Of a stretch of 33,464 nt of DNA, positions 1 to 8,021 are shown in pieces. This stretch comes from Paracoccaceae bacterium. Its GTDB lineage: Bacteria; Pseudomonadota; Alphaproteobacteria; Rhodobacterales; Rhodobacteraceae. The stretch is taken from contig JAOADN010000024.1 in the NCBI GenBank assembly GCA_026417295.1, forward strand, positions 1 through 33,464, given 5' to 3'. Every line of letters begins with the position of its first letter. Within the stretch, counting starts at the first letter, position 1. Below the pieces are notes generated by a model that was given only the letters and a program-made list of their open reading frames with translations, was not told the origin of the DNA and did not search any database. A program made the translations under genes and the position numbers.

Positions 1-21
1 TCCCCAGGGAGAACCGACACC

Positions 22-486
22 ATGATGCCCACCCGCCGCCCCGCCCGCGCCGCCGCCGCGGCCCTCGCCGCCGGCCTCGCGGCAGCCGCCGCCCTGCCCG
101 CCGCCGCCGCCGGCGATCCCGCCGCCGGCGAGACCGTCTTCAAGCAGTGCCAGACCTGCCATGTGGTCCAGGCCCCCGACGGCACCTTCCTCGCCGGCAA
201 GGCCGGCAAGACCGGGCCCAACCTCTACGGCGTCGTCGGCCGCGCCGCCGCCTCCTATCCCGACTTCCGCTACGGCGACGGCATCACCGCCGCCGCCGCC
301 GCAGGCCTCGTCTGGGACGAGGAGAAGATCGCCACCTACGTCCAGGACCCGACCGCCTTCCTCGACAGCTTCACAGGCGATCCCAAGCTCAAGAGCAAGA
401 TGTCCTTCAAGCTCAGGAAACCGGAAGACGCCGCAAACGTCGCAGCCTTCCTCGCCCAGTGGCCCGCTGAAGCCCAGACACAGTAA
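22..486 (+). CDS. Cytochrome c2-type periplasmic c-type cytochrome
   Basis: A 154-residue exported monohaem electron carrier. Residues 1-30 form a signal peptide: an Arg-rich start, a long Ala/Leu core and an Ala-rich cleavage site near residue 30. The haem motif CQTCH is at 43-47. The class I signature TGPNLYGVVGR follows, and Met127 in KSKMSFKL is the likely sixth haem ligand. The insertion pattern resembles Rhodobacter cytochrome c2, which shuttles electrons from the bc1 complex to oxidases or reaction centres. The ATG at 22 has an AGGGAGA ribosome site about 9 nt upstream; a second ATG follows directly at 25. It converges on waaA with 51 nt between the stops and has no visible operon partner here. 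I infer a soluble respiratory carrier but cannot tell the main c2 from an isocytochrome. Confidence 0.93.
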   Translation: MMPTRRPARAAAAALAAGLAAAAALPAAAAGDPAAGETVFKQCQTCHVVQAPDGTFLAGKAGKTGPNLYGVVGRAAASYPDFRYGDGITAAAAAGLVWDEEKIATYVQDPTAFLDSFTGDPKLKSKMSFKLRKPEDAANVAAFLAQWPAEAQTQ

Positions 487-537
487 CCACGGGCCAACCA
501 CGGGACCCACGCAAGCAACGCAAGCCGCAGACAGGCG

Positions 538-1842
538 CTAGCGGGCGCCTGCCGCAAGCTCCAGCACCGCGGTCGCGGTGGCCAGGGCGGCGTCCTCAGC
601 CGCCGCCAGCGCCCGTCCGGCCGCCGCGACCATGGCGGCGCGGCGTGCGGGGTCCTGCAGGGCGACGACGGCCGCGGCAAGGGTCGCGGCATCGCGGACC
701 GTCGCCGCGCCGCCCGCCGCCGCCAGAGCCCCGTAGGCGGCGGCGAAGTTGCCGACCTCCGGACCGGCCAGGATCGCCGCGCCCTGGGCGGCCGGTTCGT
801 GCGGGTTGTGCCCGCCGGCCGGTATCAGCGAGCCGCCCATGAAGGCGACCGGGCAGAGGCCGAACCACAGCCCCATCTCGCCCAGCGTGTCGGCGAGATA
901 GACGTCGGCATCGCCGGGGTCCTCGCCGGCCGAGCGGCGCGCCACCCGCAGGCCGGCCGCACGCAGGAGCCCCGCGACCTCGTCCCCGCGCGCGGGATGG
1001 CGCGGCGCCAGGACCAGCAGGAGGCCCGGCACGTCCGCGGCCGCCAGGCGATGGGCCGCCGCCGCCACCGCCTCCTCGCCCGCATGTGTCGAGGCGGCGA
1101 GCCAGCGGGGACGGCCGCCGAAGGCCGCCGCCAGACGGTCGCGCTCGGCTGCATCGAAGGGCAGCGGCCCGCCCCCGGCCTTGAGGGGGCCGCTCACCAG
1201 GATGCGCCCGGCCGGCACGCCGAGGGCCGCAAGGCGGCCGGCCATCGCCTCGTCCGGCGCCAGCACCCGGGCGAACCGGCCGAGGAGCGCCCGCGCCGTC
1301 GCCGGCCGCGCCGACCAGCGCGCGAAGGAGCGTGCCGACATGCGGGCATTGGCCAGAAGCAGCGGCACCCCGCGGCGGTGGGCCAGCAGGATCAGCCGCG
1401 GCCACAGGTCGGCCTCGACGAGGACGGCGGCGTCGGGCCGCCAGCGGCGCAGGAAGCGGGGCAGGCCGGGACCGAAGTCGTAGGGCAGGAACTGATGGCG
1501 CGCACCCGGCGGCAGGCGGGCCTGCATCAGCGACGCCGAGGTGACGGTGTTGGTCGTCACCAGCACCTCCGTCCCGGCCGCCGCGAGGCGGGCCACGACC
1601 GGCAGGACCGAGAGGCTCTCGCCGACGCTTGCGGCATGGATCCAGACGAGCCGTCCCGGGGGCCTTGCGAGCTGCGTCCGCCCCAGCCGCTCGCCCCAGC
1701 GGGCCGCATCCTCGCGGCCCAGCCGCCGCCGGACGCGCGCCAGCGGCCCCGCGAGGGGCCAGGCCAGCGCGCAGGCGGCAAGGTAGAGCCGCAGGAGCAG
1801 CGACGGCGGCGGCACCGGCCCTGACCTGCCCCCCTCGTCCAA
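538..1842 (-). CDS. waaA: 3-deoxy-D-manno-octulosonic acid (Kdo) transferase
   Basis: Inner-membrane glycosyltransferase (GT30) that adds Kdo from CMP-Kdo to lipid IVA during LPS inner-core synthesis. The 434-residue product begins with a hydrophobic segment (LLLRLYLAACALAWPLAG). It has the family signature IHAASVGES, whose Glu is the catalytic base, and the C-terminal GGHNPHEPAAQG motif that contributes to CMP-Kdo binding. Length fits the family. No ATG lies near the conserved start. The frame stays open upstream to 2127, but that stretch runs through the palindrome array and the next gene. I chose TTG at 1842 because AAGGAGG lies 5 nt before it; GTG at 1815 is the alternative. The gene is downstream of the deaminase operon on the same strand but separated from it by strong hairpins, so it probably has its own transcription. 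lpxK, a common neighbour, is absent. Confidence 0.9.
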   Translation of the reverse strand: MDEGGRSGPVPPPSLLLRLYLAACALAWPLAGPLARVRRRLGREDAARWGERLGRTQLARPPGRLVWIHAASVGESLSVLPVVARLAAAGTEVLVTTNTVTSASLMQARLPPGARHQFLPYDFGPGLPRFLRRWRPDAAVLVEADLWPRLILLAHRRGVPLLLANARMSARSFARWSARPATARALLGRFARVLAPDEAMAGRLAALGVPAGRILVSGPLKAGGGPLPFDAAERDRLAAAFGGRPRWLAASTHAGEEAVAAAAHRLAAADVPGLLLVLAPRHPARGDEVAGLLRAAGLRVARRSAGEDPGDADVYLADTLGEMGLWFGLCPVAFMGGSLIPAGGHNPHEPAAQGAAILAGPEVGNFAAAYGALAAAGGAATVRDAATLAAAVVALQDPARRAAMVAAAGRALAAAEDAALATATAVLELAAGAR

Positions 1843-1885
1843 TCCGCCCTCCTTCCCGCCGTTCTCCGGCCCGACGCCTCGGCCG

Positions 1886-1899
1886 CCCGGTAGTCCGGG
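1886..1899. repeat. Short hairpin abutting the palindrome array
   Basis: CCCGG and CCGGG flank a TAGT tetraloop. The right arm ends where the first large palindrome begins, so it may be part of the same element. It lies in the gap between the waaA start and the deaminase stop. Confidence 0.5.
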
Positions 1900-1968
1900 G
1901 GATGCGGTTGCGCAACCGCATCCCATGCCGCTTCGAAGCGGCATGGACGGGCCTTCGAAGGCCCGTCC
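1899..1968. repeat. Array of three fused perfect palindromes
   Basis: Three perfect inverted repeats join end to end, each sharing 2 bp with the next. They are 1899-1924 (26 bp, centre TTGCGCAA), 1923-1946 (24 bp, centre CTTCGAAG) and 1945-1968 (24 bp, centre CTTCGAAG). There is no spacer or asymmetric loop, so either strand can form three long hairpins. The array starts 7 nt past the deaminase stop on that gene's coding strand and ends about 57 nt before the waaA start. No T-tract follows, so it is not a textbook intrinsic terminator. It could cap the 3' end of the salvage-operon mRNA, terminate transcription by structure, or be one copy of a dispersed REP-like family. I recall similar TTCGAA-centred palindromes in Rhodobacter-group genomes but cannot verify this here. 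Confidence 0.9.
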
Positions 1969-1975
1969 GCCGCGC

Positions 1976-3250
1976 TCAGCCCCGATGGCGCCGCGCGACA
2001 CTCGCCGGGCGGCCCGGCAGCGCCATCCGCGAATCGTTGCGCGCCTTCTCGGCGATGACCCGGCCGCGCGAGATGACGCAGAGCCGGTCGGGCCGCAGCC
2101 GCACCGCCTCGGTCGGGTTGCCGGCATCGAGGATGACGAGCGATGCCAGCGCCCCCTTCCGCAGGCCGTAGTCCTTCAGCCCCATGATCGCGGCATTGGT
2201 CTCTGTCACCATGGTGAAGCAGCGCGCCATCTCGGCGGGATGCGTCATCTGCGCGACGTGCAGCCCCATGAAGGCCACATCCAGCATGTCGGCGGTGCCG
2301 AGCGGATACCAGGGGTCCAGCACGCAGTCCTGCCCCCAGCCGACGGCGATGCCGAGCGCCTGCATCTCCTTCACGCGGGTCAGCCCGCGCCGCTTGGGGA
2401 AGGTGTCGTGGCGGCCCTGGATGGTGATGTTGATGAGCGGGTTCGGGATCGCGCACATCCCCGATTCCGCCATCAGCGGCAGGAGCTTCGAGACGTAGTA
2501 GTTGTCCATCGAGTGCATCGAGGTCAGGTGGCTGCCGGCCGCCCGCGCCCCGAGGCCATGGCGCGTGACCTCGCGGGCCAGCGTCTCGACATGGCGGCTC
2601 ATCGGGTCGTCGGTCTCGTCGCAGTGCAGGTCCAGCATCAGCCCACGCTCGGCGGCGATGCGGGCAAGGTCGCGCACCGACTCCGCGCCTTCCTCCATCG
2701 TGCGCTCGAAATGCGGGATCCCGCCGACGACATCGACGCCCATGTCGAGGGCGCGGATCAGGTTCGCCCGGCCCGTCGCCGTGCGGTAGAGCCCGTCCTG
2801 CGGAAAGGCGACGAGCTGGAGGTCGATATAGGGCGCGACGCGCCGGCGGACCTCGAGCATCGCCTCGACCCCGCGCAGGTGGTCGGGCGTGGTGTCGACA
2901 TGGGTGCGGATCGCCAGAAGGCCCATCGCCGCGGCCCAGTCGCAGTAGGTCATGGCGCGATCGACCATCTCGTCCACCGTGGCGATGGCGCGCAGCTCGC
3001 CCCACAGCGCGATCCCCTCGAGCAGCGTCCCCGAGGCGTTGATGCGCGGGATCCCGTAGCTCAGCGTCGCGTCCATGTGGAAATGGGGGTCCGCGAAGGG
3101 CGGCGAGACGAGGTCGCCCGCCGCCTCGATCACCCGGCCGGCCTGGGCGGTGATCGCCGGCTCGACGGCGGCGATCCGGTCGCCCCTGACGGCGATGTCG
3201 GCGACGCGTCCGTCGGGCAGCGTGCCGCCCCTTATGAGGATGTCGAACAT
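1976..3250 (-). CDS. codA: CodA-family deaminase, probably 5-methylcytosine deaminase
   Basis: A 424-residue amidohydrolase aligning to E. coli cytosine deaminase with a constant 5-residue offset and no gaps through residue 318. Metal ligands are His56, His58 (PHFHMD), His209 (HCDE) and Asp308. Catalytic and substrate residues are Gln151 (VAFPQ), Glu212, His241 and Trp314. These equal CodA H61, H63, H214, D313, Q156, E217, H246 and W319. The key difference is Cys309 in GQDCVLDPWYP where CodA has Asp314. From memory, homologues lacking this Asp, including one from Rhodobacter sphaeroides, deaminate 5-methylcytosine to thymine. The start overlaps the upstream permease stop by 1 nt (TGATG), so it is the last gene of the importer operon. 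Cytosine or another aminopyrimidine remains possible; the CodA family itself is certain. Confidence 0.9.
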   Translation of the reverse strand: MFDILIRGGTLPDGRVADIAVRGDRIAAVEPAITAQAGRVIEAAGDLVSPPFADPHFHMDATLSYGIPRINASGTLLEGIALWGELRAIATVDEMVDRAMTYCDWAAAMGLLAIRTHVDTTPDHLRGVEAMLEVRRRVAPYIDLQLVAFPQDGLYRTATGRANLIRALDMGVDVVGGIPHFERTMEEGAESVRDLARIAAERGLMLDLHCDETDDPMSRHVETLAREVTRHGLGARAAGSHLTSMHSMDNYYVSKLLPLMAESGMCAIPNPLINITIQGRHDTFPKRRGLTRVKEMQALGIAVGWGQDCVLDPWYPLGTADMLDVAFMGLHVAQMTHPAEMARCFTMVTETNAAIMGLKDYGLRKGALASLVILDAGNPTEAVRLRPDRLCVISRGRVIAEKARNDSRMALPGRPASVARRHRG

Positions 3251-4197
3251 CAGCGTTCTCCCTTCCGCCAGGGCACCATCAGCGCCGCCGGCACCCCCGC
3301 GCGGCGCGACATCAGGACCAGGGCCAGGATCGACAGGATGTAGGGCAGCATCAGGAAGACCTGATAGGGCACCTCGCGCCCGAGCGGCGCCTGCTGCAGG
3401 CGGATCTGCAGCGCGTCGAAGGCGCCGAAGAGCAGCGCCCCGACCAGCGCCTTGCCCGGCATCCAGGCCCCGAAGACGACGAGCGCGATGCAGATCCAGC
3501 CGCGCCCGTTCACCATCTCGAAGAAGAAGGACGAGAAGGCCGAGAGCGTCAGGAAGGCACCGCCCACCGCCATCAGCCCCGATCCGGCCACCACCGCGCC
3601 CATGCGCAGCCCGATCACCGGCAGGCCCTGCGCCTCGACGGCGGCCGGGTTCTCGCCCACCGCGCGCAGCGCCAGGCCGAGCGGGGTGCGGAACAGCACG
3701 ACCGAGGTCGCCAGGACCGAGGCGAAGGCCAGGTAGGTAAGCGCGGTCTGGCTGAACAGCGCCTCGCCGAGGACCGGCAGGCGCGACAGGCCGGGCACGG
3801 GCAGGGGGGGGAAGGGCACGATCCGCGGCGGGCTCGTGACCTCGGGCAGGGCCACGCGATAGGCGAAATAGGCCGCCGAGGTGGCAAGCAGCGTGATGCC
3901 GAGGCCCACGACGTGCTGGCTGAGGCCGAAGGGCACGACCAGCGTGCCGTGCAGCAGGCCGAAGGCCATCCCCGTCAGCAGCGCGACAAGGACCCCCGTC
4001 CACAGCCCGAAGCCGAGATAGACGGTGAACCATCCGGTGAAGGCGCCGGCCACCATGATCCCCTCGATCCCGAGGTTCAGCACCCCGGCCCGCTCGCAGA
4101 TCAGCTCGCCCATCGTGGCCAGGATCAGCGGCGAGGCGATGCGCACCGCCGCCGCCCAGAAGCTGGCCTGCATCAGGATCTCGGCCAGGGCGCTCAT
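3250..4197 (-). CDS. Nucleobase/nucleoside ABC permease 2 (BMP-type system)
   Basis: A 315-residue inner-membrane permease of the RbsC-like BPD_transp_2 family, in the variant that pairs with BMP-family binding proteins. It has about eight to ten hydrophobic segments. GVLNLGIEGIMVAGAF near residues 38-53 and RAVGENPAAVEAQG near the middle are the usual signatures of the second permease in these systems. It presumably forms the channel with the product of 4194-5258. Start and stop are both coupled: ATGA overlap with the preceding permease and TGATG with the deaminase. The association with a CodA-like enzyme suggests a pyrimidine base or nucleoside as substrate. Confidence 0.92.
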   Translation of the reverse strand: MSALAEILMQASFWAAAVRIASPLILATMGELICERAGVLNLGIEGIMVAGAFTGWFTVYLGFGLWTGVLVALLTGMAFGLLHGTLVVPFGLSQHVVGLGITLLATSAAYFAYRVALPEVTSPPRIVPFPPLPVPGLSRLPVLGEALFSQTALTYLAFASVLATSVVLFRTPLGLALRAVGENPAAVEAQGLPVIGLRMGAVVAGSGLMAVGGAFLTLSAFSSFFFEMVNGRGWICIALVVFGAWMPGKALVGALLFGAFDALQIRLQQAPLGREVPYQVFLMLPYILSILALVLMSRRAGVPAALMVPWRKGER

Positions 4198-5258
4198 CCG
4201 CGCACCACCCGGAACCGCGTGAGCTGCAGCGCCAGAACCATGAACAGCAGCGCCGTCGCCAGCAGCAGGTCGGCAATGTAGGTGGGAACCCCGGCCGACC
4301 GGCTCATCGCATCGGCCCCGACGAAGACCCCGGCCACGAAGACGGCCGCCACCACCACGCCCAGCGGATGCAGCAGCGCCAGCATCGCGACGATGATGCC
4401 CGTGTAGCCGTAGCCCGGCGACAGGTCGAGCGTCAGGTTCCCCTTCAGCCCCGCCACTTCGGAGAAGCCGGCCAGCGCCGCCAGCCCCCCCGAGAGCAGC
4501 GCGGTGCGCACAAGGACGCGGTTGACCGGCATCCCGGCGAAGCGCGCCGCCGCGGCGTTCCGGCCGACGGCGCGCATCTCGAAGCCCAGGGTCGTGCGCG
4601 TCTGGATCACCCAGACCGCGACGGCGGCGATCAGCGCCAGCCCGAATCCCCAGTGCAGGCGCAGCCCCTCGACGATGCGCGGCAGCCGCGCGGCGCGGTC
4701 GAGCGGGGGGGATTTCGGCCAGCCCATTCCGGCCGGGTCCTTGAGCGGCCCCTCGAGCAGGAGCGAGATGAACAGGAGCACCACGAAGTTCAGCAGCAGC
4801 GTCGTCACCACCTCGTCCACCCCCGCCCGCGTCTTCAGGATCACCGGGCCGAGCAGCACCAGCGCGCCCGCGGCCACCGCGGCCAGCGCCATCAGCGCCA
4901 GGAGCGCCGGCTTCGGCAGGGCCAGCGCCCAGCCGCCGGCCAGGCCGGTGCCGATCAGCACCGTGACCAGCGCCCCGGCATAGAGCTGCGCCTCGGCCCC
5001 GATGTTCCACAGCCGCGCGCGGAAGGCCACGGCGACCGCCAGCCCGGTGAAGATCAGGGGCGTCGCGCGGTTCAGCGTCTCGAGGATGGCAAAGCGCGAG
5101 CCGGCCGCGCCGGTGGCGATCTGGCCCAGGGTCGCCAGCGGGTCGGCCCCGGCGATGGCCGCAAGTCCGGCGCCGGCCAGCGCCGTCAGGACCAGCGCCA
5201 GGGCGGGCAGGCCGATGCGGCGGACGAGGCCGGGATCGGCGACGGGCTCAAGGCGCAT
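4194..5258 (-). CDS. Nucleobase/nucleoside ABC permease 1 (BMP-type system)
   Basis: A 354-residue inner-membrane permease, first of the pair. After a short charged N-terminus it has a hydrophobic helix, then the family segments PLIFTGLAVAVAFRARLWNIG and AEAQLYAGAL, and later RAVGRNAAAARFAGM. Start ATG at 5258 follows a GGGGAGAGGG ribosome site, and the frame further upstream shows no family sequence. It lies 41 nt after the ATPase stop, the only non-overlapping junction in the operon, and overlaps the next permease by 4 nt (ATGA). Nucleobase or nucleoside specificity is inferred from the operon, not from this sequence. Confidence 0.92.
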   Translation of the reverse strand: MRLEPVADPGLVRRIGLPALALVLTALAGAGLAAIAGADPLATLGQIATGAAGSRFAILETLNRATPLIFTGLAVAVAFRARLWNIGAEAQLYAGALVTVLIGTGLAGGWALALPKPALLALMALAAVAAGALVLLGPVILKTRAGVDEVVTTLLLNFVVLLFISLLLEGPLKDPAGMGWPKSPPLDRAARLPRIVEGLRLHWGFGLALIAAVAVWVIQTRTTLGFEMRAVGRNAAAARFAGMPVNRVLVRTALLSGGLAALAGFSEVAGLKGNLTLDLSPGYGYTGIIVAMLALLHPLGVVVAAVFVAGVFVGADAMSRSAGVPTYIADLLLATALLFMVLALQLTRFRVVRG

Positions 5259-5299
5259 GGCCGCCCTCTCCCCGCCCGCGGCGGGCCCTGCGCAGCGCC

Positions 5300-6859
5300 T
5301 CACGCGGCATCGGCATCCTCCTCCCCGAATCCGTGGCCCGCCATCCACAGGCCCAGTTCCGCCGGCGTCATCGTCCCGCGCGGGAAGGCCGGCGACAGGC
5401 GCCCTGCCGAAATGACGTGGATGACGTCCGACAGGCCCATGACCTCGTCGAGGTCCTCCGAGATCAGCAGCACCGCCGCCCCGCCGTCGCGCGCCGCCAC
5501 GAGGCGCGACTGGACATAGGCGATGGCGCCGACATCCAGCCCGCGCACCGGCTGGTTGGCCAGGATCACCCGCGGCCGTGCGGCCAGCGCCCGGCCGAGG
5601 ATCAGCTTCTGCATGTTGCCCCCCGAGAGCAGGCGCATCGGCGCCTCGGGACCCGGGCAGCGCACGTCGTAATCGGCGATCAGGCCGGCGGCGAAGGCGC
5701 GCGCCCGCCGCCAGTCCATCCAGCCCCGCCGGCTGAAGGGCGGGTCGCGATAGGCCTCGAGCACGGCGTTCTCGGTCAGCGTGAAGTCGCCCACCGCCCC
5801 CGCGCCGTGGCGGTCCTCGGGGATGCGCGCCACCCCCGCGGCCAAGGCCGCGCGCGGCGACCAGTCCGCACCCGCGGCCCGGCCGTCCAGAAGAAGGCGC
5901 CCCGCGGCCGGCCGCGCGAGCCCGCCGACCAGCGCCGCCAGCGTCGCCTGCCCGTTGCCCGAGACCCCGGCGATGCCGGTGATCCGCCCCGCCCGCAACT
6001 CCAGCGAAACCCCGCGCAGGCCGGTGCGCCCGCCCTCTGCGGGGGCCGTCACGTCCTCAAGCGCCATCAGCACCGCCCCGGCCTCGCGCGGGGCGACGCG
6101 CGCCTCGGGCACCGCCGCGCCCACCATCATCGCCGCCAGCCGCGCGCGGTCGGTGTCGCGGGCGGCGACCTCGCCGGCCACCCGGCCCTGACGGAGAACG
6201 ACGATGCGGTCGGCGATCGCCATCACCTCGGCCAGCTTGTGGCTGATGAAGATCACCGACAGCCCGTCGGCCACCATGCGCCGCAGCGTCGCGAACAGCG
6301 CCTCGGATTCCTGCGGGGTCAGCACCGCCGTCGGCTCGTCGAGGATCAGGATGCGCGCATCGCGGTAGAGCGCCTTCAGGATCTCGACCCGCTGGCGCTC
6401 GCCCACGGACAGCGCCCCCACCCGCGCGTCGGGGTGCACGGCAAGGCCGAAGTCGCGCGACAGCGCCTCGACCCGCGCCCGGGCCGCGGCCCGGCCCAGA
6501 CGCGGCGCCAGAAGCGGCACGGTCCCGATCAGGATGTTGTCGAGGACCGTCAGGTTGTCGGCCAGGGTGAAATGCTGGTGGACCATGCCGACGCCCGCCG
6601 CGATCGCCGCCCGCGGATGGCCGTGGGGCAGCGCCCGTCCCATCACCTCGACGGTTCCGGCGTCGGGCGTGTAGTGGCCGAACAGGACGTTCATCAGCGT
6701 CGTCTTGCCGGCGCCGTTCTCGCCCAGCAGGGCCACGACCTCGCCCCGCGCGAGCGCCAGCGAGATGCCATCGTTGGCCAGGAGCGGGCCGAACCGCTTG
6801 GTGATGCCGTCGAGGCGCAGGACGGGCCCGTCCCGCGCCTCCGCCGCGCCTGCCGTCAC
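5300..6859 (-). CDS. Double-domain ABC ATPase of the BMP-type importer
   Basis: A 519-residue cytoplasmic ATPase with two fused nucleotide-binding domains, as in ribose and nucleoside importers. Domain 1 has Walker A GENGAGKTT (46-54), signature LSVGERQRVEI and Walker B ILILDEPTAVL. Domain 2 has the degenerate P-loop GVSGNGQAT, signature LSGGNMQKLILG and the modified Walker B VILANQPVRGLDVGA, where Asn-Gln replaces the usual Asp-Glu. This asymmetry is normal for the family, where domain 2 is often weakly catalytic. I chose GTG at 6859, which overlaps the TGA of the binding-protein gene (GTGA). The frame is open far upstream, but that stretch is a shadow of the binding-protein gene and not a fusion. 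Confidence 0.93.
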   Translation of the reverse strand: MTAGAAEARDGPVLRLDGITKRFGPLLANDGISLALARGEVVALLGENGAGKTTLMNVLFGHYTPDAGTVEVMGRALPHGHPRAAIAAGVGMVHQHFTLADNLTVLDNILIGTVPLLAPRLGRAAARARVEALSRDFGLAVHPDARVGALSVGERQRVEILKALYRDARILILDEPTAVLTPQESEALFATLRRMVADGLSVIFISHKLAEVMAIADRIVVLRQGRVAGEVAARDTDRARLAAMMVGAAVPEARVAPREAGAVLMALEDVTAPAEGGRTGLRGVSLELRAGRITGIAGVSGNGQATLAALVGGLARPAAGRLLLDGRAAGADWSPRAALAAGVARIPEDRHGAGAVGDFTLTENAVLEAYRDPPFSRRGWMDWRRARAFAAGLIADYDVRCPGPEAPMRLLSGGNMQKLILGRALAARPRVILANQPVRGLDVGAIAYVQSRLVAARDGGAAVLLISEDLDEVMGLSDVIHVISAGRLSPAFPRGTMTPAELGLWMAGHGFGEEDADAA

Positions 6860-7875
6860 GACGACTTCGGCTCGCCGTCGTTGATCTCGACGGTGAAGGA
6901 CCCGTCCTTGATCGCGGCCTCGCGGGCCTTCATCAGCTCCACCGCCTCGGCCGGGACCTTGCCCTCGAAGGTGCCGAGCGGCGAGACCGAGCAGCCGCCG
7001 TTCTTCATGAAGGAATAGACGCCGTAGTCGGCCGCCTTGAAGGTGCCGCCCTTGACCGCGGCGATGGCGGCATCGAGCGTCGGCTCGAAGTGCCACAGCG
7101 CCGAGACGACGACCGTCTCGGGATAGTCGGGCTGGGTGTCGATGACGTTGCCGATCGACAGGACCCCCTTCTCCTTCGCCGCGTCGCTGACGCCGAAGCG
7201 TTCGGCATACATGACGTCCGCGCCCGCCTCGATCATCGCGAAGGCCGTCTCCTTGGCCTTGGGCGGATCGAACCACGAGCCGATGAACGAGACCTGGAAG
7301 GACGCATCCTTGCGCGTCTCGGCCACCCCCGCCATGAAGGCGTTCATCAGCCGGTTCACCTCGGGGATCGGGAACCCGCCGACCATCCCGAACTTGCCCG
7401 TCTTGGTCATGGATCCGGCAATGATTCCAGTCAGATACGATGCGTCCTGAATGTAGTTGTCGAAGACGGCGAGATTGGGATTGGCCGCTTCGTCGGGCAT
7501 GAAGGACGATCCCAGCAGGAAGGCCGTGTCCGGATAGTCGGCGACGACCTCGCGCGCCTCCTGCTCGGCCCCGAAGATCTCGCCCACGATCAGGCCGGCG
7601 CCGCCCTCGGCATATTCGCGCAGGACGCGCGGATAATCCGTGTTGGCGGTGTTCTCGGTGAAGGTGTAGTCGATCTCGCCCCTCTCCACCGCGGCCAGCG
7701 CCGCCTTGTGGATGCGGCTCACCCACTGCTGCTCGACCGGCACGGTGTAGATTCCCGCCACCTTGAGCTTGTCCTGGGCAAGCGCCGGCCGGCCGAGGCC
7801 CGCCAAGGCGAGCGTTGCGCCCGAGGCGCCCAGAAGGCGGCGGCGCGTCAGGCCCGGACGATGGATCTGTGTCAT
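6856..7875 (-). CDS. BMP-family nucleoside/nucleobase-binding lipoprotein-like protein, Tat-exported
   Basis: Periplasmic binding protein of the basic membrane protein (PnrA-like) family, 339 residues from ATG 7875. The N-terminus HRPGLTRRRLLGASGATLALAG is a twin-arginine signal with cleavage near ALAQD; there is no lipobox Cys. Family features are KVAGIYTVPVEQQWVS, the segment FTENTANTDYPRVLREYAEGG, and AERFGVSDAAKEKG. BMP proteins usually bind nucleosides or bases. Start choice: GGGGGA touches the ATG at 7881 but is 6 nt from the in-frame ATG at 7875, so I prefer 7875. It is first in the operon. Residues 132-159 (7401-7480) use unusually AT-rich codons. With the downstream deaminase the likely ligand is a modified pyrimidine, by inference. 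Confidence 0.9.
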   Translation of the reverse strand: MTQIHRPGLTRRRLLGASGATLALAGLGRPALAQDKLKVAGIYTVPVEQQWVSRIHKAALAAVERGEIDYTFTENTANTDYPRVLREYAEGGAGLIVGEIFGAEQEAREVVADYPDTAFLLGSSFMPDEAANPNLAVFDNYIQDASYLTGIIAGSMTKTGKFGMVGGFPIPEVNRLMNAFMAGVAETRKDASFQVSFIGSWFDPPKAKETAFAMIEAGADVMYAERFGVSDAAKEKGVLSIGNVIDTQPDYPETVVVSALWHFEPTLDAAIAAVKGGTFKAADYGVYSFMKNGGCSVSPLGTFEGKVPAEAVELMKAREAAIKDGSFTVEINDGEPKSS

Positions 7876-7990
7876 CTTCATTCCCCCGTTGGCTGGTTGC
7901 GTGTTTTGACCAATCGGTAAACCCGATTTTCCGCGCCGACAATTGGAATCGAACGGCCCTGCGCGCGGCCGCGGCTGGCCCGCGGCGCGG

Positions 7991-8009
7991 CTGCCCGCCG
8001 GGCGGGCAG
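7991..8009 (-). terminator. Probable terminator or 3' hairpin of mur
   Basis: CTGCCCGCC and GGCGGGCAG form a perfect 9-bp inverted repeat around one central base, effectively an 8-bp stem with a 3-nt loop. It begins 13 nt past the mur stop. No T-tract follows on the minus strand, so termination efficiency is uncertain and some read-through into the BMP operon is possible. Confidence 0.6.
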
Positions 8010-8021
8010 AGAGGCGCCGCC

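Noticed and set aside
1899-1968. Palindrome array as a CRISPR, attachment site or insertion-sequence end
   Set aside because: There are no spacers, no direct repeat of constant unit, no integrase or transposase and no target duplication nearby.
1843-2127. N-terminal extension of waaA through the palindrome array
   Set aside because: The added residues are Arg/Gly/Ser-rich noise, overlap the deaminase gene, and a strong ribosome site marks the TTG at 1842.
7902-7923. TTTGACCAATCGGTAAA upstream of the BMP gene as a GntR operator
   Set aside because: Only ACC-N4-GGT pairs cleanly and the outer bases fit only with an extra base. No GntR gene is adjacent, and it does not match the 26242/26347 motif.
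5300-7942. Apparent 880-residue fusion of the BMP binding protein and ATPase
   Set aside because: The upstream part is the binding-protein gene in the wrong frame. The real genes meet in a GTGA overlap.
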